Below, in pieces: positions 1-7,089 of a stretch of DNA of 56,977 nucleotides (positions within the stretch are counted from its first letter, which is position 1; every line of letters starts with the position of its first letter). Below the pieces are notes generated by a model that did not search any database, was not told the DNA's origin, and saw only the letters and a list, made by a program, of their open reading frames with translations. A program made the translations under genes and the position numbers. The stretch is from Micromonospora qiuiae. GTDB lineage: Bacteria > Actinomycetota > Actinomycetes > Mycobacteriales > Micromonosporaceae. The stretch spans positions 1 through 56,977 of the forward strand of contig NZ_BOPC01000060.1 in assembly GCF_016863555.1 (NCBI RefSeq). Direction: 5' to 3'.

Positions 1-11
1 TGCGCACAGGA

Positions 12-150
12 CACCGCAACTCGCGGTCTCAACCGCCCCGGAAACCCCAACATGCCGCAAGCCGTGCCACCCTAGGACGGGATAGGCCGACATGCCGCAA
101 CCTGTGCCCGCCCTGGGTACCCGAACACCCCGAGATGCCGCAACCCGCGC
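12..150. repeat. Iteron-like direct repeats, about 40-bp period
   Basis: The core CCGCAA occurs at 14, 55, 95 and 138, spaced 41, 40 and 43 bases. The last three copies share a longer consensus, close to ATGCCGCAACCCGTGCC, while the first is degenerate. The array touches the left edge of the window and may continue beyond it. It lies just upstream of the small helix-turn-helix gene at 208. The spacing of about four helical turns suggests one face of the DNA is bound by a protein, but this is inference. Confidence 0.6.
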
Positions 151-207
151 CGTCCATATCCCAGGCACAGGGTAAGTTGCCTACCCGGTTCACCGGAGGG
201 TCCGCCC

Positions 208-402
208 GTGCGGGTCATGGCGCTTTCCGAGGTCGCCCAGTATCTGGGCGTCTCGCGTCAGCGGGCCGTGATCCTGGTCGACCGGCCGGATTTCCCCGCG
301 CCCATCGACACGCTCACCGTCGGCCGGATCTGGGATGCTGCCGACGTGCGGACGTACGCCAAGCTGCGCCGGCAGCGCCTCGCTGACTCAGAAGGCGACT
401 GA
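208..402 (+). CDS. Small helix-turn-helix DNA-binding protein (AlpA/MerR-like)
   Basis: A 64-residue protein made almost entirely of one winged helix-turn-helix. Residues 6-30 (SEVAQYLGVSRQRAVIL) form the helix-turn-helix. A short strand follows (TVGRIWDAADV), then a helix ending YAKLRRQRL. This is the layout of AlpA/excisionase-type DNA-binding proteins. I chose the GTG at 208 because GGAGGG stands seven bases before it; the ATG at 217 is the alternative. It resembles the first part of the protein at 41183: both have E(V/I)AQ.LG(V/I)(S/T)R, then RP.FP.P, then a W..(A/V)DV segment. The repeats upstream could be its operator. No recombinase or phage gene is beside it, so an excisionase role is not supported. 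Confidence 0.7.
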   Translation: MRVMALSEVAQYLGVSRQRAVILVDRPDFPAPIDTLTVGRIWDAADVRTYAKLRRQRLADSEGD

Positions 403-486
403 CGACGCCTGCTGCGTGCCGTCGCCCAGCTGCTCACCCAGCAACGTCCTCGATCGGCCCTGAGCAGGAAAACTACCGTGAGTAGC

Positions 487-512
487 TGTGGATAACCCGC
501 GTGTCGTCCACA
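487..512. promoter_or_regulatory. Pair of DnaA-box-like sites in inverted orientation
   Basis: TGTGGATAA at 487-495 is the complement of the perfect DnaA box TTATCCACA. TCGTCCACA at 504-512 differs by one base from the actinobacterial box TTGTCCACA. The two face each other across eight bases, 41 bases before the DUF4192 start codon. The 150-base gap between the two genes holds nothing else I can identify. Confidence 0.4.
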
Positions 513-552
513 GGGACAGCGGCGGGCGCCGGCCGGCTCGCAGGCTGTTCCC

Positions 553-1596
553 ATGAACTCGACCGACCTTCCTCGGCTCACCGTCCGCTCACCCGCCGAC
601 CTGATTGCCGCCGTGCCGTACCTGCTCGGCTTCCATCCGGCCGACAGCCTCGTGGTGGTGGCGCTCTCCGGCTCGCGGATCGTCTTCGCCGCCCGTGGCG
701 ATTTGCCCGGCGATGCCGATCCCCGCGAGGCGGCGGCGCACATCGCCGCTGTGACCGCCCGGCAGGGTGCCGACTCGGCCACCGTGATCGGGTACGGTCC
801 CGCCGCCCAGGTGACTCCGGCGCTCGACGCGCTCCGGGACGCGTTGACCGACGCCGGGCTGGCTGTCCTCGATGCCCTGCGGGTCACCGGCGGACGCTGG
901 TGGTCGTACCTCTGCACCGAGCCGGACTGCTGTCCGCCGGAGGGCAGCCCGTACGACCCCCGGGCCAGCGCCGTCCCAGCGGCGGCCGTCTTCGCCGGCC
1001 AGGTCGCGCTGCCCGACCGGGACGCGCTCGCCTCGCAGGTGGCGCCGGTCGGGGACGCGACGATGCGGCCCGCCGTCGAGCGGGCGGAGCAGCGGTTGAG
1101 CGACCTGCTCGCCGGAGCACCCGCGAACGACCTGCTCGGTGGGCGGGCGCTGCGTGCGGCCGGCGTGGCCGCCCACCGCGCCGCCCGTCGCCGGCACCGC
1201 AGCGGCGAGCGCCTGACCGACGACGAGGTGGCCTGGCTGTGCCTGCTGCTGACCCACCTTCCGGTACGCGACCACGCCTGGGAGCGCACCGACGGCCGGG
1301 TCGAGGACGTGGCGTTCTGGACCGAGATCCTGCGCCGGGCCGAGCCGGAGCTGATCGCCGCACCCGGCGCGCTGCTGGCCTTCGCCGCATGGCGGGACGG
1401 GCAGGGTGCGCTAGCGGCGGTGGCGCTGGAGCGCGTGCTGGCCGAGCACCCCGACTACTCGCTCGCGCTGCTGATGGACGACCTGCTCCGTCGCGGTGTG
1501 CCGCCGTCGCGGCTGGACGGCTGGCCCGCGGACGGGACGACGGCGGTGCCGCGCCGGGCCAGGGGAAGGCGCCGCCCCCGTCGCCGTCCCCGATGA
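553..1596 (+). CDS. DUF4192 domain-containing protein
   Basis: A 347-residue soluble protein matching the actinobacterial DUF4192 family. The diagnostic start is the segment around residues 11-35 (VRSPADLIAAVPYLLGFHPADSLVVV). A middle alpha/beta region ends near residue 130, where a cysteine-containing loop (CTEPDCCPPEG) is typical of the family. The rest is helical and ends in an arginine-rich tail. No catalytic motif is apparent and the family has no established function. No signal peptide or membrane segment is seen. A 19-base direct duplication covers the stop codon and suggests local slippage changed the C-terminus. DnaA-box-like sites precede the gene. Confidence 0.85.
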   Translation: MNSTDLPRLTVRSPADLIAAVPYLLGFHPADSLVVVALSGSRIVFAARGDLPGDADPREAAAHIAAVTARQGADSATVIGYGPAAQVTPALDALRDALTDAGLAVLDALRVTGGRWWSYLCTEPDCCPPEGSPYDPRASAVPAAAVFAGQVALPDRDALASQVAPVGDATMRPAVERAEQRLSDLLAGAPANDLLGGRALRAAGVAAHRAARRRHRSGERLTDDEVAWLCLLLTHLPVRDHAWERTDGRVEDVAFWTEILRRAEPELIAAPGALLAFAAWRDGQGALAAVALERVLAEHPDYSLALLMDDLLRRGVPPSRLDGWPADGTTAVPRRARGRRRPRRRPR

Positions 1597-1621
1597 ACGC
1601 CGCCGTCCCCGATGAACGCCG
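1584..1621. repeat. Two-copy 19-bp tandem duplication over the DUF4192 stop
   Basis: CCGTCCCCGATGAACGCCG occurs at 1584-1602 and again at 1603-1621. The first copy contains the TGA stop (1594-1596) of the DUF4192 gene. The remaining bases to 1738 carry no gene I can support. Confidence 0.6.
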
Positions 1622-1738
1622 CCGAACCCGACCACGCCGCCCCCAGACGATCACGTCGTCGCCGGTCGGGCCAGAAGACGCCGACCAGGGGCGGCAGGAG
1701 GGCCGGCGGCGTGGCCGTCAGGGGTAGCGGTGGTACCG

Positions 1739-1744
1739 GATAAT
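1739..1744 (+). promoter_or_regulatory. Putative -10 hexamer, leaderless
   Basis: GATAAT lies six bases before the ATG at 1751, so transcription would begin at or next to that start codon. No convincing -35 is visible. Confidence 0.4.
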
Positions 1745-1750
1745 CGCGGG

Positions 1751-1780
1751 ATGTCCGAACAGGCACCGGATACCGAATGA
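1751..1780 (+). CDS. Nine-codon leader mini-cistron (MSEQAPDTE)
   Basis: ATG at 1751 opens a nine-codon frame whose TGA stop overlaps the ATG of the next gene in an ATGA junction. A GATAAT hexamer six bases upstream suggests the transcript starts at this ATG. The main gene has no Shine-Dalgarno sequence of its own other than what lies in this mini-cistron (ACAGGCA). Terminating ribosomes could therefore re-initiate on the GAP-family gene. Translation of the peptide is not shown; the arrangement resembles the one before the rhomboid gene at 55988. Confidence 0.35.
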   Translation: MSEQAPDTE

Positions 1781-2487
1781 GTGCCGTCCTGCTGCTCTCC
1801 CTCGCCGGCCTTGCCCTGATCGACAGCACCAGCATCGGGACCCTGTTCATCCCGGTCTGGCTGCTGCTCGCCCCCGGCCCGGTCAGTGTCCGGCGGATGC
1901 TGACCTACCTCGGCACGATTGCCGGTTTCTACTTCCTGGTCGGACTGTTGCTCTACTTCGGTGGCACGGGGTTGGCCGAGGCGCTGGGCGGGGCGCTGGA
2001 CAACCGGCCAGTGCTCTGGGGCCAGTTGGCGCTCGGGGTCGGCTTGTTCGTGCTGAGCTTTCGTTACGACGGCAAGCGTGGTGCGGGTAGCGGCCGGGTG
2101 CTGCGGTGGCGGGACCGGGTCACCGCGGGTGACTCGTCGGCGCGTTGGCTGGTCGGGCTGGCGGTGTTCGCCGCGCTCGCCGAGGTGGCGACGATGCTGC
2201 CGTACCTCGGCGCACTCGGGCTGCTGACCACCTCAGGTCTGGGCGTACCGACCGTGGTGGCGCTGCTGGGGGCGTACTGCCTGGTCATGGTGCTGCCGGC
2301 GGTGCTGCTGCTCGGTGCGCGGGTGGCCTGGCCGAGGCGGGTCGAGCCGCTGCTCGGCCGGCTCAACGCGTGGATCGTCCGGTCGTCGGGGAGCATGCTC
2401 GGCTGGGTGCTGGGCATTGCCGGCTTCCTGATCGCCCGGGACGCCGCCGTCCGGCTGGGACTGTTCGAGATGCTCGCAAACCGCTGA
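1777..2487 (+). CDS. GAP/Sap family integral membrane protein
   Basis: A 236-residue polytopic membrane protein of about six predicted helices, matching the GAP (sulfolipid-1-addressing protein, Sap) family. It opens with SAVLLLSLAGLALIDSTSIG, the family's usual first helix with a small-polar D-S-T-S motif, then a proline-rich helix (LFIPVWLLLAP). Related proteins in mycobacteria take part in moving glycolipids across the membrane; here the cargo is unknown. The start at 1777 overlaps the mini-cistron stop. Its own TGA stop (2485-2487) abuts the TCA that encodes the convergent fdhD stop (2488-2490), so the genes meet with no spacer and no terminator between them. Confidence 0.8.
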   Translation: MSAVLLLSLAGLALIDSTSIGTLFIPVWLLLAPGPVSVRRMLTYLGTIAGFYFLVGLLLYFGGTGLAEALGGALDNRPVLWGQLALGVGLFVLSFRYDGKRGAGSGRVLRWRDRVTAGDSSARWLVGLAVFAALAEVATMLPYLGALGLLTTSGLGVPTVVALLGAYCLVMVLPAVLLLGARVAWPRRVEPLLGRLNAWIVRSSGSMLGWVLGIAGFLIARDAAVRLGLFEMLANR

Positions 2488-3342
2488 TCAGCCTTTCACC
2501 CGGTGTGGGCCGGTGTAGACGTTCATCGTGCGGCCGCGCAGGAAACCGACCAGGGTCAGCCCGGCCTCGGCGGCCAGGTCGACCGCGAGCGTGCTCGGTG
2601 CCGAGACCGCTGCGAGCAGCGGCAGCCCGGCCATCCACGCCTTCTGGGTCAGCTCGAAGCTGGCCCGGCCGGAGACCAGCAGGACGTGCCCGGCCAGCGG
2701 CAGTCGGCGCTCGCGTACCGCCCAGCCGACCACCTTGTCCACCGCGTTGTGCCGTCCTACATCCTCGCGGAGCACCACCAGTTCGCCGGCGGCGGTGAAC
2801 AGGCCCGCGGCGTGCAGCCCGCCGGTACGGTCGAAGCCGCGCTGTCCGGCACGCAGTCGTTCCGGCAGCTCGGCCAACATCTCGGCCGGCACGGTCAGTG
2901 GGTCGTCGGCCACCGTGAACAGTGACCGGGTACGCACCGCGTCGATGCTCTCCTTGCCGCACACCCCGCAGGCGCTGGTGGTGTGGAAATGGCGGCTCGC
3001 CTGGGCGGTCGGCTCCGGCACGCCAGGCGCCAGCGTCACGTCGACCACGTTGTAGGTGTTCGGCGTCTCGGCACCCGAGCACAGCTGCGCGGTGAACACG
3101 TCGTCCGCCGACCGGATCAGCCCTTCGGTGAGCAGGAACCCGATGGCCAGATCAAGGTCGGCACCCGGGGTACGCATGGTGACCGCGAGCGGCGGTCGTC
3201 GGCTCGGTCCGGCCGCACCGACCCGGATCTCCAGCGGCTCCTCCACCGCGAGGCTGTCCGGCCGCCGCACCCGCCCTCGCCCGCCACCACTCGCGTCGAG
3301 GTCCACGCGAAGCACCCCGCGCCGCTCACTAGCCCGTCCCAC
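2488..3342 (-). CDS. fdhD: Formate dehydrogenase accessory sulfurtransferase FdhD
   Basis: A 284-residue cytoplasmic protein. FdhD takes sulfur from the cysteine desulfurase and delivers it to the molybdenum or tungsten bis-MGD cofactor of formate dehydrogenase. Recognisable segments are LAVEEPLEIRV, TMRTPGADLDLAIGFLLTEG, the sulfur-carrying TTSACGVCGKE loop with its CxxC pair, and VLREDVGRHNAVDK near the C-terminus. The open frame runs far upstream into low-complexity sequence, so I placed the start at the GTG at 3342; ribosome-binding evidence there is weak and a GTG some 45 bases downstream is possible. It is divergent from mobA, the other molybdenum-cofactor gene. No formate dehydrogenase structural gene lies in the window. 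Confidence 0.88.
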   Translation of the reverse strand: MGRASERRGVLRVDLDASGGGRGRVRRPDSLAVEEPLEIRVGAAGPSRRPPLAVTMRTPGADLDLAIGFLLTEGLIRSADDVFTAQLCSGAETPNTYNVVDVTLAPGVPEPTAQASRHFHTTSACGVCGKESIDAVRTRSLFTVADDPLTVPAEMLAELPERLRAGQRGFDRTGGLHAAGLFTAAGELVVLREDVGRHNAVDKVVGWAVRERRLPLAGHVLLVSGRASFELTQKAWMAGLPLLAAVSAPSTLAVDLAAEAGLTLVGFLRGRTMNVYTGPHRVKG

Positions 3343-3470
3343 CCCACCATCCTGCCCGCCCCCCAAGCCGAAAACCCACCCTCCCCCGCACACCCCCCTC
3401 CGCCACCAGCCTCGCTCGCCGGCAATCGTCGCGGTCGGGGTCGCGGCGGGGGCCGCGGCGGGGGCCGGCG

Positions 3471-3543
3471 GCGATCTTGCACTTATGGTCGGCGATTCAC
3501 GGGTATTTGTTCGTGTTCGTGCCGACAAAAAGTGCAAGATCGC
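3471..3543. repeat. Intergenic palindrome, GATCTTGCACTT family, copy 1
   Basis: Left arm 3471-3493 and right arm 3521-3543 are 23-base inverted repeats with three mismatches, starting GCGATCTTGCACTT, around a 27-base AT-richer spacer. A related palindrome is at 16639-16716 and a decayed trace at 54344-54392. It sits in the roughly 400-base fdhD-mobA gap, which carries no other gene I can support. Confidence 0.6.
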
Positions 3544-3620
3544 GGTCTCGGTGAACGGCCTCGTAGGCGTGAAGACCTGCATCGGCGGGGTGTCGCTCGA
3601 TCTATTGCTTTGAGCAGGCA

Positions 3621-3666
3621 ATCTTGGACACTTTCGGCCCTCGGAGGGGCCACTCTGGTCCAAGAT
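3621..3666. repeat. Second intergenic palindrome (ATCTTGGAC arms)
   Basis: ATCTTGGAC at 3621-3629 pairs with GTCCAAGAT at 3658-3666. An inner GGCCCTC/GAGGGGCC pair lies between them. The outer arm resembles the GATCTTGCAC family nearby. It lies 60-115 bases before mobA. Confidence 0.45.
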
Positions 3667-3738
3667 CCCCCGGTGGGGAGGCGTGGGGACGATCAAAAAG
3701 GTAACGAGGGTGGGTGAGGAGCGAGTTAGCGTGGCGGG

Positions 3739-4599
3739 GTGAGGGCGTACGCGGCGGTGGTGCTTGCGGGCGGCGCGGCGCGGCGAATGGGTGGGCGGGA
3801 CAAGCCGGGGCTGCCGGTCGGCGGGGTGCCGATGCGCGAGCGGGTGCTCGCCGAGGTGGCTGACGCGTCGCCCCGGATCCTGGTCGGCCCTGGACCGGCA
3901 CCCGCAGGGGTACGCCTGACCCGGGAGGTGCCACCGGGAGGCGGCCCGGTCGCCGCCATCGCCGCCGGGCTGGCCCTGCTCGACGCCGACGTACCGGCTG
4001 TCGCTCTGCTCGCGGCCGACCTGCCGTTGCTGACCCGCTCCGCCGTCGGCGAGCTGCTGCGCCGTCTTGACGAGCCACCCGTCGGCGAGCTGCTGCGTCG
4101 CCTCGACGATCGACCCGTCGGTGGGCTGCTGCGTCGCCTCGACGAGCCACCCGCGGACGTGCTCGGCACGGTCGACGGGGTGTGCTTCGTCGATGGGGTC
4201 GGGCGGCGGCAGACGCTCTGCGGCGTGTGGCGCCCGGACGCCCTGCGCACCGCCGTCCATCAGCTCGCCGCCCGACGTGGCGTGGAACGGCGTGGCGTGG
4301 AACGACGTGGTGTCGAAGTCGCGGCCCGGCGTTGCGGCGAAATCGTCGTCGGGCAGGGATATCAACCTGTCGACCCGCGGGCGGCCGAGCCCGTCGATCC
4401 GCGGGCGGCCGAGCCCCTCGCCCCGCAGGCTGTCGAGCCCGTCGACCTGCTCGGTTCGGGACTGGCCGGTGCGTCGCTGCGGGAGTTGCTCGGCGGGCTC
4501 GCCGTACGTGAGGTGACGTGGTCCGGCGGCGGCCCGCCGCCATGGTTCGACTGCGACACTGAGCGCGACGTACGCCAGGCAGAGGAGTGGATGCGATGA
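3739..4599 (+). CDS. mobA: Molybdenum cofactor guanylyltransferase (MobA-like) with internal repeats
   Basis: A 286-residue nucleotidyltransferase that would transfer GMP from GTP to molybdopterin, giving the guanine dinucleotide cofactor. The N-terminal signature is VVLAGGAARRMGGRDKPGLPVGG (GTP-binding loop with Lys); LLAADLPLL supplies the metal-binding aspartate. The C-terminus is atypical: three separate in-frame tandem repeats occur, 36 bases x3 at 4045-4152 (VGELLRRLDEPP), 15 bases x3 at 4273-4317 (RRGVE) and 24 bases x3 at 4369-4440 (VDPRAAEP). They make the protein longer than the usual 190-200 residues and separate its conserved segments. The GTG start lies six bases after TAGCGT (3727-3732), consistent with a leaderless mRNA. 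Its end overlaps the next start by four bases. Confidence 0.82.
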   Translation: MRAYAAVVLAGGAARRMGGRDKPGLPVGGVPMRERVLAEVADASPRILVGPGPAPAGVRLTREVPPGGGPVAAIAAGLALLDADVPAVALLAADLPLLTRSAVGELLRRLDEPPVGELLRRLDDRPVGGLLRRLDEPPADVLGTVDGVCFVDGVGRRQTLCGVWRPDALRTAVHQLAARRGVERRGVERRGVEVAARRCGEIVVGQGYQPVDPRAAEPVDPRAAEPLAPQAVEPVDLLGSGLAGASLRELLGGLAVREVTWSGGGPPPWFDCDTERDVRQAEEWMR

Positions 4600-4853
4600 C
4601 CGTTATGGACGACTGGGTCACGGCGGCCTGCGCGGAGTTGGACCTCGACCCGGCGCTGGTGCCGGTGCCGGCCGTGCTCGACCTTGCCAGGGACGTGGCC
4701 CATCAGGTGCTGCGACCGGGCGCCCCGGTCACCGCGTACCTGCTCGGTCTGGCCGTCGGTCGCGGCGCGGATCCCGCCGCGGCGGCCGCCCGCCTCGCCG
4801 AGCTGGCCGGCACCTGGCCGGTCGAACTGGGCGGTGAACGTTCCACCGACTGA
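4596..4853 (+). CDS. DUF6457 domain-containing protein
   Basis: An 85-residue acidic helical protein. DUF6457 proteins usually sit beside or are fused to MobA-type genes in actinobacteria, and this one starts inside the mobA stop codon (ATGA at 4596-4599), so the two are translationally coupled. Visible features are DDWVTAACAELDLDP at the start and a repeated alanine-rich helix (DPAAAAARLAELAGTWP). The function is unknown; a role in molybdenum-cofactor metabolism is inferred from the coupling. Confidence 0.8.
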   Translation: MTVMDDWVTAACAELDLDPALVPVPAVLDLARDVAHQVLRPGAPVTAYLLGLAVGRGADPAAAAARLAELAGTWPVELGGERSTD

Positions 4854-4944
4854 CGTCCTGCGCATCGACCCTGTCCGATCACCGTCCGGGCCGATCCGTC
4901 TCCCGGTCCGCTCGGTAGGGTGACCGGAACGGACGGAGGCGATC

Positions 4945-6063
4945 ATGACGGCAGACCACCCCTCGGCGCCGCCCGACACACCGGCGCAGCAGCATCCGCT
5001 GGCGCAGCACGGCACCCCGGCGCACCACGAGTCGATCCTGCTCGACGAACCGAGCACGGCCGACCTGCGGGCGAAGGTGACCCAGGCGTGGCAGGAGTTC
5101 GCCCGGGCGCTGGCCGACCGGCTGGCCGCTCTGCCGCCGGGAGCGCACGTTGAGCTGACCCTGGATCCGACCGCCTCCGGCACCGATGATGCCGTCTACT
5201 CCGTCGGCGTCGACATCGGCTCCGACGGTCGGTTCGAGGCCCGAGCGGTGGGCAACGCGGCCCTGCCGCAGGGGCACCGGCTGGACCGGGCGGCTGTCGC
5301 CGACATGGTCGCGCTGGGCTGGTCACCACCGGGCGTGGTGGAGGGCTCGGGGGACCAGTTCGGGCTGCACTGCGCGGCCGGGGAGAACAGCCGGCTGGCC
5401 GCCCTGCTGTCGCGTACCCTGCGTGACATCTACGGTGCCCCGCACCCGGCCTTCCTGGTCTATCTGATCGAGGACGCCGATGGTGAGTCGCTGCCCGGAC
5501 CACCGCTCGGCACCGCGCGCAGCGGGTCCGGCCTGGTTCGGGAGATCGCGACGGACCTGGAAGAGGCGCTGGCCGGCGCTGGTGAGGCCGGCGCGGAGAC
5601 CGAGGTGCTGGAGTTGGCCGAGCGGGTCCGGACGGTCGTCTCGACGATGCTCCGGTCGGACTCGGACCGGGTCCAGGTGGACTCCGACGGTGACATCAAC
5701 ATCCGCGCCGGATCGGCGATGGTCTTCGTCCGGGTCCGCGACAATCCACCGCTGGTCGACGTCTTCTCCCCGGTGCTCACCGAGGTCGAGCCCACCGAGC
5801 GGTTGTACGTCAAGCTCTCCGAGCTGACCAACCGGATGCCCATCGGGCGCCTCTACTGCGCCGATGACACCGTGTGGGCATCGATTCCGGTCTTCGGCCG
5901 GAACTTCCAACCCACCCACCTGATGCTCGCCGTGCAGGTGATGACCGGTCTCGCCGACGAGTTGGACGACCGACTGCACGGCGAGTTCGGCGGCAAGCGC
6001 TTCTTCAGCGAGGGGGACACGCCGGTCCGGCGGGGGGAGCACCGCACCGGCATGTACCTGTGA
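4945..6063 (+). CDS. YbjN/type III secretion chaperone-like (TY-Chap) protein
   Basis: A 372-residue cytoplasmic protein with two alpha/beta regions. After a disordered proline-rich N-terminus, residues about 40-180 form a first domain. Residues about 220-365 form a second with FVRVRDNPPLVDVFSPVL, PIGRLYCADDTVWASIPVFG and a long final helix (MLAVQVMTGLADELDDRL). That pattern fits the YbjN/CesT-like peptide-binding chaperone domains common in actinobacteria, where the partner is usually unknown. A good GGAGGCGATC ribosome-binding site precedes the ATG; TAGGGT at about 4916 may be the -10. It converges with the oxidoreductase at 6070. Confidence 0.7.
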   Translation: MTADHPSAPPDTPAQQHPLAQHGTPAHHESILLDEPSTADLRAKVTQAWQEFARALADRLAALPPGAHVELTLDPTASGTDDAVYSVGVDIGSDGRFEARAVGNAALPQGHRLDRAAVADMVALGWSPPGVVEGSGDQFGLHCAAGENSRLAALLSRTLRDIYGAPHPAFLVYLIEDADGESLPGPPLGTARSGSGLVREIATDLEEALAGAGEAGAETEVLELAERVRTVVSTMLRSDSDRVQVDSDGDINIRAGSAMVFVRVRDNPPLVDVFSPVLTEVEPTERLYVKLSELTNRMPIGRLYCADDTVWASIPVFGRNFQPTHLMLAVQVMTGLADELDDRLHGEFGGKRFFSEGDTPVRRGEHRTGMYL

Positions 6064-6069
6064 GCCCGG

Positions 6070-7029
6070 TCAGCGCAGGTCGAGCAGGGTCTTGCCGACG
6101 GTCGCCCGGGAGCCGATCGCTGCGTGCGCGTCGGCCGCACGTTCCAGCGGGAACCGCTGCCCGATCACCGCGCGGAGCCGGCCGGCCGCCGCCTCCGCCA
6201 GCGCCCGCTCGGTGTACGCCCGCAGCTGCTGCGGCGTCGGCGTCGGCCGGATCAACGTCACGCCCCGCTCGGCGGCCGTCTCCTCGCTGATGTCGGCCCA
6301 TTCGCCGCTGGCCAGCCCGAAGCTGAGCATCCGGCCGCCCGGGTCGAGTAGCTCGAACGCCGCCCGGCCGACCGTGCCGCCCACCCCGTCGAAGACGACG
6401 TCGACTCCGCCGATTTCCGCGCGCACCCGGTCGGCCCAGTTTGGCTTCAGGTAGTCGACGGCGACCTGCGCGCCCCACCTGGGCAGCAGCGCCACCTTTC
6501 GGGCTCCACCGGCGAGCCCGATCACCCGCGTGCCGGCCGCGCCCGCCAGCTGGACCAGCAGGCTGCCCACTCCACCGGCGGCGGCCTCGACCAGCACCCG
6601 ATCGCCCGCCCGAAGCCCGGCCGCGTCGGTCAGCATCAGCGCGGTACGCCCGTCGGCGAGCACTGCGACCGCCTCGTCGAGTGGCAATCCCTCCGGTACC
6701 GGTACGGGCGCGGTGGCGTCGACCACGACCTGCTCGGCGTACGCTCCGGACCCGCCGGTGCTGGTGACCACCCGGCGACCGACCAGGCCCGGGTCGGCGT
6801 CCGGCCCGACCGCGCCGATCACGCCGCCCACCCCGTTGCCGGGGATCACCGGCAGCGGAGCGGACGGAAAAGGCCCGAAGCCGGTGGCCCGGAACAGGGT
6901 CTCCACGAAGGTGATGTTGACGTGTGCCACGTCGATGAGTACCTGACCCGGGCCGGGTACCGGATCGGGCGCCGGACCCGGCACCAACATCTCCGGCCCG
7001 CCGAACTCGCGCAACCACACCGCCCGCAC
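6070..7029 (-). CDS. Zinc-type alcohol dehydrogenase-like quinone oxidoreductase
   Basis: A 319-residue medium-chain dehydrogenase/reductase of the NADPH:quinone oxidoreductase branch. It has the N-terminal GroES-like fold (residues 1-110, ending in PGNGVGGVIGAVG). The Rossmann domain has VLVEAAAGGVGSLLVQLA as the NADPH-binding glycine loop and VDVVFDGVGG further on. No structural-zinc cysteine cluster is present, as expected for the quinone reductase type. The GTG start at 7029 follows GAGGGGGAG. The promoter carries an 18-base SoxR-like dyad (7068-7085), so the gene is probably induced by redox-cycling compounds; SoxR-controlled oxidoreductases of this kind are known in Streptomyces. No soxR gene lies in the window. 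Confidence 0.85.
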   Translation of the reverse strand: MRAVWLREFGGPEMLVPGPAPDPVPGPGQVLIDVAHVNITFVETLFRATGFGPFPSAPLPVIPGNGVGGVIGAVGPDADPGLVGRRVVTSTGGSGAYAEQVVVDATAPVPVPEGLPLDEAVAVLADGRTALMLTDAAGLRAGDRVLVEAAAGGVGSLLVQLAGAAGTRVIGLAGGARKVALLPRWGAQVAVDYLKPNWADRVRAEIGGVDVVFDGVGGTVGRAAFELLDPGGRMLSFGLASGEWADISEETAAERGVTLIRPTPTPQQLRAYTERALAEAAAGRLRAVIGQRFPLERAADAHAAIGSRATVGKTLLDLR

Positions 7030-7061
7030 ATCTCCCCCTCACCGGTCTGCCGAAGCTCAGT

Positions 7062-7089
7062 GGACTACCTCAACCAAGGTTGAGGTCAA
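7062..7089 (-). promoter_or_regulatory. SoxR-box-like operator within a promoter
   Basis: CCTCAACC-AA-GGTTGAGG at 7068-7085 is a perfect inverted repeat of two 8-base arms. It matches the CCTCAA...TTGAGG half sites and the 18-base length of SoxR boxes. On the minus strand TTGACC (7089-7084) is a possible -35 and TAGTCC (7067-7062) a possible -10, 16 bases apart, with the dyad filling the spacer as in MerR-family promoters. Confidence 0.65.

Noticed and set aside
12..150. Possible CRISPR at the left edge
   Set aside because: The conserved core is only 6-17 bases and degenerate, without cas genes; better described as iteron-like repeats.
208..402. Excisionase of an integrated element
   Set aside because: Fold fits, but no integrase, attachment site or tRNA is nearby.
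3343..4365. The 340-residue upstream extension of the fdhD frame
   Set aside because: It is antisense to mobA and crosses two intergenic palindromes; FdhD begins near 3342.
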